Below, piece after piece: positions 1 through 5,033 of a DNA stretch of 6,303 bases (its first letter is position 1; each line of letters opens with the position of its first letter). Both the position numbers and the translations under genes were made by a program. Below the pieces are notes generated by a model, which made no database searches, was not told the origin of the DNA, and was given only the letters and a program-made list of their open reading frames with translations. The stretch comes from Anaerolineae bacterium. Its GTDB lineage: Bacteria; Chloroflexota; Anaerolineae; 4572-78; NAK82. The stretch covers positions 1 to 6,303 of the forward strand of contig JAUVRU010000134.1 of NCBI GenBank assembly GCA_030597485.1, given 5' to 3'.

Positions 1-457
1 CGTCCCTGGCGGCGGCTGCAATGTGGTCGAGCGTTATCGGGCGCAGTAGGGGCGATTCGCGAATCGCCCCGGGGGTGAGTCGCGAATCGCCCCCACTGTC
101 GCTGACAGCGGCGTTGGTCAGGTCGGGCCAGACGCCGGTCATCAAGGTGGTCCGCGCGGATTGCCAGTAAGTAGGCGGGCGACTGACCCTGGGGGCGGAG
201 GCGCCGGCTCTGCGTAGCGTGTGGAAGATAGGCATGTCCGCTTGCATCGCCGCCTCGTAGCTGATGCCACTCACGACGATGATAACCACCCGCTGAGTCA
301 AGGGAGGCAATGGCTCGCCAGGATGAACCGGGGAGCCTGCCAGAGGGGATGTATACTCAGCTACGGAACGTTGCAGCGTGTGCGCCCAACGGCAGGCGCC
401 GAAGGCAATTGCCATCAGGATCAATGGTGCCAGGATGACGTAACGGTATCTTTTCAT
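1..457 (-). CDS. Alkaline phosphatase/phosphodiesterase-superfamily protein, N-terminal part (runs off left edge)
   Basis: Translating the minus strand from the ATG at 457 gives 152 open codons that continue past the window edge. The N-terminus is MKRYRY followed by a hydrophobic run (about residues 7-20) ending in FGAC. This is a signal peptide or membrane anchor and a poor lipobox, so the rest probably lies outside the membrane. Next comes RVVIIVVSG, the first beta strand and turn of the AP superfamily, then MPIFHTLRRAGASA and YWQSARTTLMTGVWPD. These match the 'first strand - small helix - T/S nucleophile (TTLMTG)' order of type I phosphodiesterase/nucleotide pyrophosphatase-like proteins, as does LLRPITLDHIAAAARD near the edge. 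The metal-binding Asp expected in the first turn (usually VDG) is Ser here. Palindromic repeats lie within the frame (47-94). No strong Shine-Dalgarno sequence precedes the ATG, but a good promoter lies about 60 bp upstream. It is divergent from the epimerase gene. The fold is fairly sure; substrate and activity are unknown. Confidence 0.75.
   Translation of the reverse strand, partial: MKRYRYVILAPLILMAIAFGACRWAHTLQRSVAEYTSPLAGSPVHPGEPLPPLTQRVVIIVVSGISYEAAMQADMPIFHTLRRAGASAPRVSRPPTYWQSARTTLMTGVWPDLTNAAVSDSGGDSRLTPGAIRESPLLRPITLDHIAAAARD
47..94. repeat. Tandem palindromic repeat inside a coding region
   Basis: Positions 49-70 form a perfect 22-bp palindrome with arms GGGGCGATTCG / CGAATCGCCCC. 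Directly next to it, 71-94 is a second copy of the same design with two mismatched pairs. The two CGATTCGCGA cores lie 23 bp apart, so they are read in different frames (GDSR in one copy, AIRES in the other). The repeat is therefore conserved as DNA, not as a peptide. It falls between the conserved TTLMTG block and the LRPITLDHI block of the phosphodiesterase, probably in a surface loop. It resembles REP-like short palindromes of Chloroflexota and cyanobacteria as I recall them; genome-wide copy number cannot be judged here. Confidence 0.8.
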
Positions 458-516
458 AGAGCGCTCATACCAGCCAAACCTCGTATCTCAAGGGACACGG
501 GATGCATGTCGCGTCC

Positions 517-545
517 ATTTTACCTTGCCCCGGCGGTGCGTGCAA
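517..545 (-). promoter_or_regulatory. Sigma70-type promoter for the phosphodiesterase gene
   Basis: On the minus strand TTGCAC (545-540) and TAAAAT (522-517) are separated by exactly 17 bp. The predicted start of transcription is near 510, which gives a leader of about 50 nt before the ATG at 457. It points away from the epimerase promoter at 610-638. Inferred from consensus match only. Confidence 0.6.
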
Positions 546-609
546 AGGGAAGCATCGCTGGAGTAGGTCACCCTCGCCAAGATAGCAGCACCCGGACCAG
601 ACAATCCAA

Positions 610-638
610 TTGTCAGCTCAAATCAGGCGTGTTATACT
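610..638 (+). promoter_or_regulatory. Sigma70-type promoter for the epimerase-like gene
   Basis: TTGTCA (610-615) and TATACT (633-638) are separated by 17 bp, with a TG one base before the -10 box (extended -10). The predicted transcript starts near 645, leaving about 32 nt of leader that carries GAAGGG (661-666), a plausible ribosome site 10 nt from the ATG at 677. This is the best promoter match in the window. Confidence 0.72.
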
Positions 639-676
639 GACCCCAATGGAACCCACATGCGAAGGGACTGGCATCA

Positions 677-1216
677 ATGACCGAAATACTCGAATCGCAG
701 ATCATCGCCGGTGTCAGATTCACCCAACTGCGGTTTTGGACTGATGAGCGGGGACGCTTTATGGAAACCTTCCGCACAGAGTGGTTTCCAGAGATGCGTT
801 GGAACATCATCCAGACCAACTGCAGCTACAGCCGGGCCAACGTCTTGCGCGGACTTCACTATCATCACCGGCAGGTAGACTACTGGTACGTGCCCCAGGG
901 GGCTATACGGGTGGGGCTGGTGGATCTGCGACCTGGCTCGTCCACCCAGGGAGCCAGCCAGACCATTGAGATTGGCGAGGGCAACCCGGTAGGCGTTTTC
1001 ATTCCCATTGGGGTGGCGCACGGCTTTTTTTCTCTCACTGACTCCATCCTCACATACCTGGTGGATAACTACTACGACTCAACCGACGAGTACGGTGTAG
1101 CCTGGAATGATCCAGCACTGGGCCTCGAATGGGGTGTCGAGGCACCTGTCCTCTCCAAGAGGGATCAGCAGAATCCGCTGCTAGGAGACATCCCGCCATC
1201 CCAACTGCCTGGATAG
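677..1216 (+). CDS. dTDP-4-dehydrorhamnose 3,5-epimerase (RmlC/RfbC)-family cupin protein, divergent
   Basis: This protein of 179 residues has the normal RmlC length (about 180). RmlC epimerises C3 and C5 of dTDP-4-keto-6-deoxyglucose in the cytoplasm on the way to dTDP-rhamnose for surface glycans. The family blocks are in order: DERGRFMETF (23-32), NVLRGLHYH (55-63) with the presumed base His61 and substrate-binding Arg58, GVFIPIGVAHGF (106-117), TYLVDNYYDSTDEYGVAWNDP (126-146) written here only as a landmark with Tyr127, and LSKRD (159-163), whose Asp163 should pair with His61. Unlike classical RmlC, the stretch after GLHYH is short (HRQVDYWYV) and lacks the usual Gln...Lys-Leu-Val segment, so the active-site lysine appears to be absent. 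It stands alone: no rmlA, B or D genes are near, and it converges on the transporter gene. It may be a sugar-nucleotide epimerase of another specificity. The family is sure; the exact substrate is not. Confidence 0.85.
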   Translation: MTEILESQIIAGVRFTQLRFWTDERGRFMETFRTEWFPEMRWNIIQTNCSYSRANVLRGLHYHHRQVDYWYVPQGAIRVGLVDLRPGSSTQGASQTIEIGEGNPVGVFIPIGVAHGFFSLTDSILTYLVDNYYDSTDEYGVAWNDPALGLEWGVEAPVLSKRDQQNPLLGDIPPSQLPG

Positions 1217-1313
1217 CATCCCTAGAGCATGGGTTGACCATCAGTCTCAGGTGGCCGAAGCTGGGCCGTCAGTGATGGAAACATCTTCGGTTGTTGTGCC
1301 AGGTAGGTGCTGG

Positions 1314-2249
1314 TCAAGGCGACGGATTCGAGATCCGTGGCACTGGCGTTCTTTCCGCTGGTATCCTGGCTGGGTGATAGTGGACGTAAACCTGAGGCAA
1401 GAACTCAATCTGGTGGTGCAGCATGTGCTCCACCTGCGAGGCAATCTCGTCACCGGCCGCTACAGTCAGCGAGCCATCGATACCAATAGTGACGTTCACG
1501 ATCAAATAGGGTCCAAGCCGGTGGGCGTGGATCTCCTCGCTCTGTGTCCCACCTGGAACGGCGCTCAACAGCCCCCTCACCTGTTGGGCAAGTGGCTGGT
1601 CCGGTACAGTGCCCATCAAGCCTGTCGACGATTCGCGCAGAATCTCGATACCCGTCCGCAGGATCACCAGCGCGACCAGTGCCCCGGCCAGTGGGTCCAC
1701 CCAGGGCAACCCCCTGCGGCCCAGAAAGATGCCGACGGCAGCGGCCAAGGCCGACAATATGTCCTTGCGATGGTCGTAGGCCAGCGCCAGCACGGCGGTG
1801 TTCTTCGTCTGTTGGCCAAGCCGTTGGGTGAACACAGTCAGCCCCAGCTTCAGGACGACCGTGAACAAGGCCACCCACAAGGCAATGATTGCGGCCCCGC
1901 CGAAGTCCCCTTGCCCGGTCCACAGGTCGTAGACTTTGCTAACTGAATGCCAGAAAATGGCGATGGCCGTGGTAATGACAAACGCGCCCACGATCACTGC
2001 TGCGATGGTTTCCAGCTGGCGGTGACCGTAGGGATGCTCACGATCGGGCGGTATCCGAGACAGCCGCACGAATACGGCGACGATGACGCCGTAAGCCACA
2101 TCAGAGGTGGAGTTAATACCGTCGGCGAGCAGAGCGGGGCTGTGACCTAGAACGCCAATGCTTGTCTTCAGCGCAGCCAGCAAGATGTTGGCGGCCAGTC
2201 CCAGATTGACCGCCAGGATGGTCTTTTGTTGTCTTTCGTCAGGGGGCAT
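1314..2249 (-). CDS. Cation diffusion facilitator (CDF) transporter, probably Mn(II)-type
   Basis: A 311-residue inner-membrane metal/proton antiporter of normal CDF length that exports divalent cations from the cytoplasm. Six membrane segments lie at about residues 10-33, 37-62, 80-100, 117-140, 151-176 and 183-200. A cytoplasmic C-terminal domain follows (about 215-298, ending in QVYVHYHP). The family loop DREHPYGH is at 69-76. The transport-site residues are visible: N46xxxD50 in TM2 (SPALLADGINSTSD) and D159xxxD163 in TM5 (YDHRKD). Zn/Cd-type CDFs such as YiiP and CzcD carry His/Asp here. The N-D-D-D set is that of bacterial MntE-like Mn(II) exporters, so Mn(II) is the likely substrate (inference). 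The last 13 or so residues after VHYHP are probably not conserved. The start at 2249 is supported by GGAGAAAGGG (2265-2256) six bases upstream. Its 3' end faces the epimerase gene across 97 bp. Confidence 0.92.
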   Translation of the reverse strand: MPPDERQQKTILAVNLGLAANILLAALKTSIGVLGHSPALLADGINSTSDVAYGVIVAVFVRLSRIPPDREHPYGHRQLETIAAVIVGAFVITTAIAIFWHSVSKVYDLWTGQGDFGGAAIIALWVALFTVVLKLGLTVFTQRLGQQTKNTAVLALAYDHRKDILSALAAAVGIFLGRRGLPWVDPLAGALVALVILRTGIEILRESSTGLMGTVPDQPLAQQVRGLLSAVPGGTQSEEIHAHRLGPYLIVNVTIGIDGSLTVAAGDEIASQVEHMLHHQIEFLPQVYVHYHPARIPAERTPVPRISNPSP

Positions 2250-2279
2250 GTATAGCCCTTTCTCCTGCTAAGACTCGTG

Positions 2280-2399
2280 TCACGCCGTGAGCATAACATG
2301 GAATCCTGGGAGAGGCCATTCTTGACGGTTGTCCACCAGGCGCAGGTCGATGTAACCTGACGGCAAGGCAATCGTCCCACCAGGCGGCATACCCACCAC
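2280..2399 (-). CDS. Possible 39-residue small protein (or remnant of a decayed gene) upstream of the CDF gene
   Basis: A minus-strand frame from GTG at 2399 (alternative ATG at 2390) to TGA at 2282-2280 encodes a proline- and glycine-rich, protein-like peptide with segments MPPGGTIALPSG, YIDLRLVDN and EWPLPGFHVMLTA. A strong purine site AGGAGAGGGG (2416-2407) sits seven bases before the GTG. The CDF start lies 30 bp downstream, so the two could be co-transcribed. I do not recognise the family. In favour of a remnant: the frame upstream of the TAG at 2417-2415 is the same frame and also looks protein-like (ending EATRTALNEIRK), so this could be the 3' end of an older gene broken by a stop codon and cut off by the repeats further upstream. 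Low confidence as an expressed gene. Confidence 0.3.
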   Translation of the reverse strand: MVGMPPGGTIALPSGYIDLRLVDNRQEWPLPGFHVMLTA

Positions 2400-2560
2400 G
2401 GTTAGACCCCTCTCCTACTTGCGGATCTCATTGAGCGCGGTCCGCGTGGCTTCAGACTGACCAGCGCACTGCCGCCCACTTGAGAAGGTGCGACCAGAGA
2501 GAACTGGCGCAAACGTCTTTATCAAAGTAAGATATGACTCGCCAGACAAGTATCTTCTCA

Positions 2561-2617
2561 CCGCTGAGACCGCCAAGAACGCAGAGAAAACCTTATGAAA
2601 TCTCTGCAGACTCTGCG
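2561..2617. repeat. Interspersed-repeat-like inverted sequence (CGCAGAG / CTCTGCG)
   Basis: The left part reads ACCGCTGAGACCGCCAAGA then ACGCAGAGA. The right part carries TCTCTGC and ACTCTGCG. GCAGAGA (2581-2587) pairs with TCTCTGC (2601-2607), and CGCAGAG (2580-2586) can pair instead with CTCTGCG (2611-2617). Phrases of this CGCAGAG / CGCCAAGA kind recur between genes in many Chloroflexota, cyanobacterial and similar genomes (general knowledge, not checked here). Confidence 0.55.
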
Positions 2618-2630
2618 TGCTCCCCCTGGC

Positions 2631-2686
2631 ACCGCCGCTGCGCGGCAGTGCACACTTGCACCGCGCTTGCGCGCAGCGCAAGTGCA
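2631..2686. repeat. Cluster of nested GC-rich hairpins
   Basis: GCCGC (2634-2638) pairs with GCGGC (2642-2646). CTTGCGC (2666-2672) pairs with GCGCAAG (2676-2682) around a GCA loop. CACTTGC (2653-2659) can instead pair with GCAAGTG (2678-2684). The alternative pairings use the same right arm, so the element could switch between folds. No T tract follows on the plus strand, so a terminator role is not evident. Confidence 0.55.
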
Positions 2687-2826
2687 GGTGGGGGCAGGTG
2701 TGCGGTAAATCTCTCCTCTTTTCAGTGGAGTCAGATATCGTTCATGCGCGGCACTGGCGCCGCAGATGTGACATAGTATGTATGTTCTGGCTTCGTATTG
2801 GTCGACAAAGGACACAGCCCAGGCAC

Positions 2827-2834
2827 GGGGGGGG
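2827..2834 (+). promoter_or_regulatory. Eight-G tract serving as the likely ribosome binding site of the nitroreductase gene
   Basis: An uninterrupted run of eight G ends five bases before the ATG at 2840 and is the only Shine-Dalgarno-like sequence there. Homopolymers of this length can vary in length during replication, which would change the spacing to the start codon. Confidence 0.5.
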
Positions 2835-2839
2835 CGCAT

Positions 2840-3583
2840 ATGACCAGCGGAATCGGCTATGAGTTCATGAGAAGGACACAATATCGGCACATGGGGATGT
2901 CAGATCAAAGCAGAGGACTGCCCCAGCCTCCACTGCAGACAGAGTATGACCCGACCCAGCCTGTCGTCGAGTTGCCGGCGCCGGTCGACGTGATCGTGGC
3001 CAGCCTTGATCTGAGAGAGGCGATAGAAAACCGCAGGAGCGTGCGCAAATACACGAAGGGCCCTTTATCGCTGCCGGAACTGTCGTATCTGTTGTGGTGC
3101 ACGCAGGGCGTGAAGGGGGGCGTCAGCATGCCGGTAACGCTGAGGACCGTGCCCTCAGCGGGGGCTCGCCACGCCTTTGAAACCTATCTGCTGGTGAACA
3201 CTGTGCAGGGGTTGACACCTGGCCTGTACCGATTCCTGGCCATCGAGCACAAACTGGTGGAGATCAACCTGGAGTCCGGACTGTCAGACCGCATGGTGGC
3301 GGCCTGCGGTGGACAGCGAATGGTGAAGGCAGGCGCGGTGACATTTGCCTGGACCGTGGATTCGTACCGTATGACATGGCGCTATGGCGAAAGAGGCTAT
3401 CGATATATGCACCTGGACGCCGGTCACGTATGTCAGAATCTCTACCTGGCAGCCGAGTCCATCGATTGCGGCGTATGCGCCATTGCCGCCTTTGATGATG
3501 AGGCGGCCAATCGCCTGCTCGGGCTGGATGGGGAGGAGCAGTTTGTGATATACTTGGCCACGGTGGGAAAGAAACCTGCCTGA
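2840..3583 (+). CDS. SagB/ThcOx-like nitroreductase-family FMN oxidoreductase, stand-alone
   Basis: A protein of 247 residues from the ATG at 2840. This start is preferred over the in-frame TTG at 2798 because MTSGIGYEFMRRTQY begins as SagB-like relatives do and has a purine-rich site before it. The N-terminal SDQSRGLPQPPL motif (21-32) is typical of SagB-type dehydrogenases. The nitroreductase core follows: IENRRSVRKY (62-71, FMN phosphate binding), LSYLLWCTQGVK (81-92), VPSAGARH (104-111), and the C-terminal LDAGHVCQNLYLAA (192-205), then GVCAIAAFDD and the last strand FVIYLATVGKKP. Relatives use FMN to oxidise azoline rings in RiPP maturation or act on unknown small molecules. No cyclodehydratase, precursor peptide or other RiPP gene is visible here, so the substrate is unknown. 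It lies 114 bp before HMG-CoA reductase on the same strand, with a promoter and a terminator-like hairpin between them, so it is probably a separate unit. Cytoplasmic; no signal peptide. Confidence 0.87.
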   Translation: MTSGIGYEFMRRTQYRHMGMSDQSRGLPQPPLQTEYDPTQPVVELPAPVDVIVASLDLREAIENRRSVRKYTKGPLSLPELSYLLWCTQGVKGGVSMPVTLRTVPSAGARHAFETYLLVNTVQGLTPGLYRFLAIEHKLVEINLESGLSDRMVAACGGQRMVKAGAVTFAWTVDSYRMTWRYGERGYRYMHLDAGHVCQNLYLAAESIDCGVCAIAAFDDEAANRLLGLDGEEQFVIYLATVGKKPA

Positions 3584-3618
3584 TAGGGCCAATCTGATAG
3601 CTTTTGACAGCCATTGTG

Positions 3619-3627
3619 TGTTATAGT
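3619..3627 (+). promoter_or_regulatory. Extended -10 promoter upstream of the mevalonate genes
   Basis: TGTTATAGT (3619-3627) is a full TGn extended -10 element and closely resembles the TGTTATACT of the promoter at 630-638. A perfect TTGACA lies at 3604-3609, but only 12 bp separate it from the -10 box, too short for normal sigma70 use. If active, it probably works as an extended -10 promoter, with transcription starting near 3634. Confidence 0.5.
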
Positions 3628-3644
3628 GAAAGACAGCGAGCCCG

Positions 3645-3676
3645 CAGCCGAACTTGTTTGGGTCGGCTGTTTTTTT
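3645..3676 (+). terminator. Intrinsic terminator-like hairpin in the leader of the HMG-CoA reductase gene
   Basis: CAGCCGA (3645-3651) pairs perfectly with TCGGCTG (3663-3669) around an 11-nt loop and is followed at once by seven T (3670-3676). This is the form of a rho-independent terminator. It lies 62 bp past the nitroreductase stop codon and 21 bp before the HMG-CoA reductase start, just downstream of the predicted transcription start near 3634. It may end nitroreductase transcripts, attenuate the mevalonate genes, or both. Confidence 0.68.
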
Positions 3677-3697
3677 GGGCCTCGGTGGGAGATAGAG

Positions 3698-4957
3698 ATG
3701 GCACAATCATCTCAGTTGCCTGGTTTCTACAACTATTCCATAGATGACCGATTGTCAACCCTGTCTGCCATCGCGGGTCTGGCCGAGGAAGAACGGGCCA
3801 TTGTTAATGGAGCCGCCGGCCTCACCATCCACCTCGCCGACCACATGATTGAGAACGTGGTGGGGCTGCACAGTCTACCGCTGGCGATTGCCACCAACTT
3901 CCTTATCAACGGGCGTGACGTGTTGGTTCCCATGGTCATCGAGGAGCCCAGCGTGGTGGCCGGTGCCAGTTTCGCTGCCAAGCTGGCCAGGGCGGGTGGT
4001 GGATTCCTGACGTCATCCACTCCTCCGGAGATGATAGGTCAGATACAGGTAGTTGACGTGCCCAATCTGGAATCCGCCCGGTTCGATCTCCTGTCGCGAA
4101 AGGAACAGTTGCTCGAGCTGGCCGACGAGACAGATCCGGTGATCGTGGGGCTGGGCGGCGGCGCCCGCGATGTGGAGGTGCGCACGATTGAGCAAAGCAC
4201 TTCCGGGCCGATGCTGGTGGTACATCTCATCTTTGACACCCGCGACGCGATGGGCGCCAATGTAGTGAACACGGCAGCCGAGGCGCTGGCGCCGTTGATT
4301 GAAGAGATCACTGGTGGCCGGGTGCTCCTGCGAATTCTGAGCAACCTGGCCGATCGGCGGCTGGCGCGCGCCAAGTGTGTGATACCTGCTGACGCGCTGA
4401 CCTTTGAATCCGATGGGCGCACTTTTGAGGGAGGCCAGGTCGTGAACCGCATTGTCGAGGCTGGCGCGCTGGCGGCCGCCGATCCCTACCGGGCGGCCAC
4501 GCATAACAAGGGGATCATGAACGGGGTGGACGCGGTCGTGCTGGCCACCGGAAACGATTGGCGTGCCATCGAGGCCGGCGCCCACGCCTACGCAGCCCGG
4601 CATGGTCAGTACACATCCCTTTCCCAATGGGGCAAGACACCTGAGGGCGATCTGGCAGGAACGCTGGAGATGCCAATGGCAGTCGGCGTGGTGGGAGGAG
4701 CGATACGGGCGCATCCCCTGCCGAAAGTGACGCTCAAGATCCTGGGCGTTGACACCGCCCGAGATCTGGCTGAGATTATCGTGGCGGTTGGACTGGCCCA
4801 GAACCTGGCCGCCTTGCGTGCTCTGGCGACGGAGGGCATTCAGCGAGGCCACATGAGCCTCCATGCTCGCCAGGTGGCGATGGCCGCCGGTGCCAGCGGC
4901 GACGAGATCGAGAAGGTAGCCGCCCGCCTTGTCGAGGAGCGGGAGATTCTCGAATGA
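3698..4957 (+). CDS. mvaA: Hydroxymethylglutaryl-CoA reductase, class II
   Basis: A cytosolic enzyme of 419 residues, close to the 428 of Pseudomonas mevalonii MvaA, that interconverts HMG-CoA and mevalonate with NAD(P)H. In this setting it most likely makes mevalonate for isoprenoids. The start at 3698 is chosen over the in-frame GTG at 3614 because GGGAG (3687-3691) lies six bases upstream and because 3614 would place the promoter and terminator hairpin inside the gene. Landmarks: ENVVG (52-56), ATNFLINGRDVLVPMVIEE (65-83) with catalytic Glu83 in EEPSVVAG, the cofactor-binding DAMGANVVNT (183-192), HNKGIMNG (269-276) with catalytic Lys271, ATGNDWRA (283-290) with catalytic Asp287, and GHMSLHAR (384-391) with catalytic His385. 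All four catalytic residues are present. There are no membrane segments, as expected for class II. It is followed by HMG-CoA synthase after 76 bp. Cofactor choice (NADH or NADPH) cannot be read with certainty. Confidence 0.97.
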   Translation: MAQSSQLPGFYNYSIDDRLSTLSAIAGLAEEERAIVNGAAGLTIHLADHMIENVVGLHSLPLAIATNFLINGRDVLVPMVIEEPSVVAGASFAAKLARAGGGFLTSSTPPEMIGQIQVVDVPNLESARFDLLSRKEQLLELADETDPVIVGLGGGARDVEVRTIEQSTSGPMLVVHLIFDTRDAMGANVVNTAAEALAPLIEEITGGRVLLRILSNLADRRLARAKCVIPADALTFESDGRTFEGGQVVNRIVEAGALAAADPYRAATHNKGIMNGVDAVVLATGNDWRAIEAGAHAYAARHGQYTSLSQWGKTPEGDLAGTLEMPMAVGVVGGAIRAHPLPKVTLKILGVDTARDLAEIIVAVGLAQNLAALRALATEGIQRGHMSLHARQVAMAAGASGDEIEKVAARLVEEREILE

Positions 4958-4959
4958 GC

Positions 4960-5026
4960 CCCGCGAGCGGGATCTGCGACGAGTCAGCGAATGAGCGAAG
5001 GAACGAGTCAGGCCCGCGAGCGGGAT
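4960..5026. repeat. Paired hairpin repeats between the HMG-CoA reductase and synthase genes
   Basis: The 14-mer CCCGCGAGCGGGAT occurs at 4960-4973 and again at 5013-5026. Each copy contains the small palindrome CCCGC-GA-GCGGG. Between them ACGAGTCAG occurs twice (4979-4987 and 5003-5011) around GCGAATGAGCGAAGG. The right copy ends eight bases before the synthase ATG, and its GCGGGA is the only Shine-Dalgarno-like sequence there, so the hairpin could hide the ribosome site. Confidence 0.75.
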
Positions 5027-5033
5027 GTGAACT

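Larger units (their letters stand above)
2400..2839. other. Gene-poor, repeat-rich intergenic region
   Basis: This stretch of about 440 bp between the divergent CDF side and the nitroreductase gene holds no convincing complete gene. From 2415 to about 2545 the minus strand has a protein-like frame (TLIKTFAPVLSGRTFSSG and further) that may be a gene fragment. From 2561 to 2690 it is packed with inverted repeats, listed separately. A small GCGGC...GCCGC inverted repeat lies near 2747-2762. I saw no promoter of convincing quality for either flanking gene; a weak minus-strand candidate is TTGGCG-16 bp-GATACT around 2553-2580. Confidence 0.6.

Noticed and set aside
221..640. Plus-strand open frame of 139 codons
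   Set aside because: It overlaps the phosphodiesterase N-terminus on the other strand, has a composition unlike real proteins and shows no recognisable motif; the minus-strand frame has clear family blocks.
1255..1290. CCGAAG/CTTCGG inverted repeat between the convergent epimerase and CDF genes
   Set aside because: Six-bp arms with a 24-nt loop and no T tract on either strand; too weak to call a terminator.
1306..1345. tRNA-Ser(CGA)-like anticodon arm (stem ACGGA/TCCGT, loop TTCGAGA) preceded by GGTCAAGGCG
   Set aside because: The 5-bp stem, 7-nt loop and U33 fit, but there is no matching acceptor stem, D-arm 5' half or T-arm (no GGTTCGAATCC-like sequence), and the site overlaps the CDF C-terminal codons. 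Probably chance, at most a degenerate tRNA fragment.
1251..1946. Plus-strand open frame of 231 codons opposite the CDF gene
   Set aside because: Antisense shadow of a well-supported membrane transporter; no motif of its own.
2561..2690. CRISPR-like array
   Set aside because: The repeats are inverted and of unequal size, without regular spacers or direct repeats of CRISPR length.
3604..3627. Standard -35/-10 promoter TTGACA...TATAGT
   Set aside because: The spacer is only 12 bp, so it is not a normal sigma70 pair; only the extended -10 element was kept.
3614..3697. Longer HMG-CoA reductase start at the GTG at 3614
   Set aside because: It would make the promoter and terminator hairpin coding, has no ribosome site, and adds 28 residues absent from the family; the ATG at 3698 has a good ribosome site.
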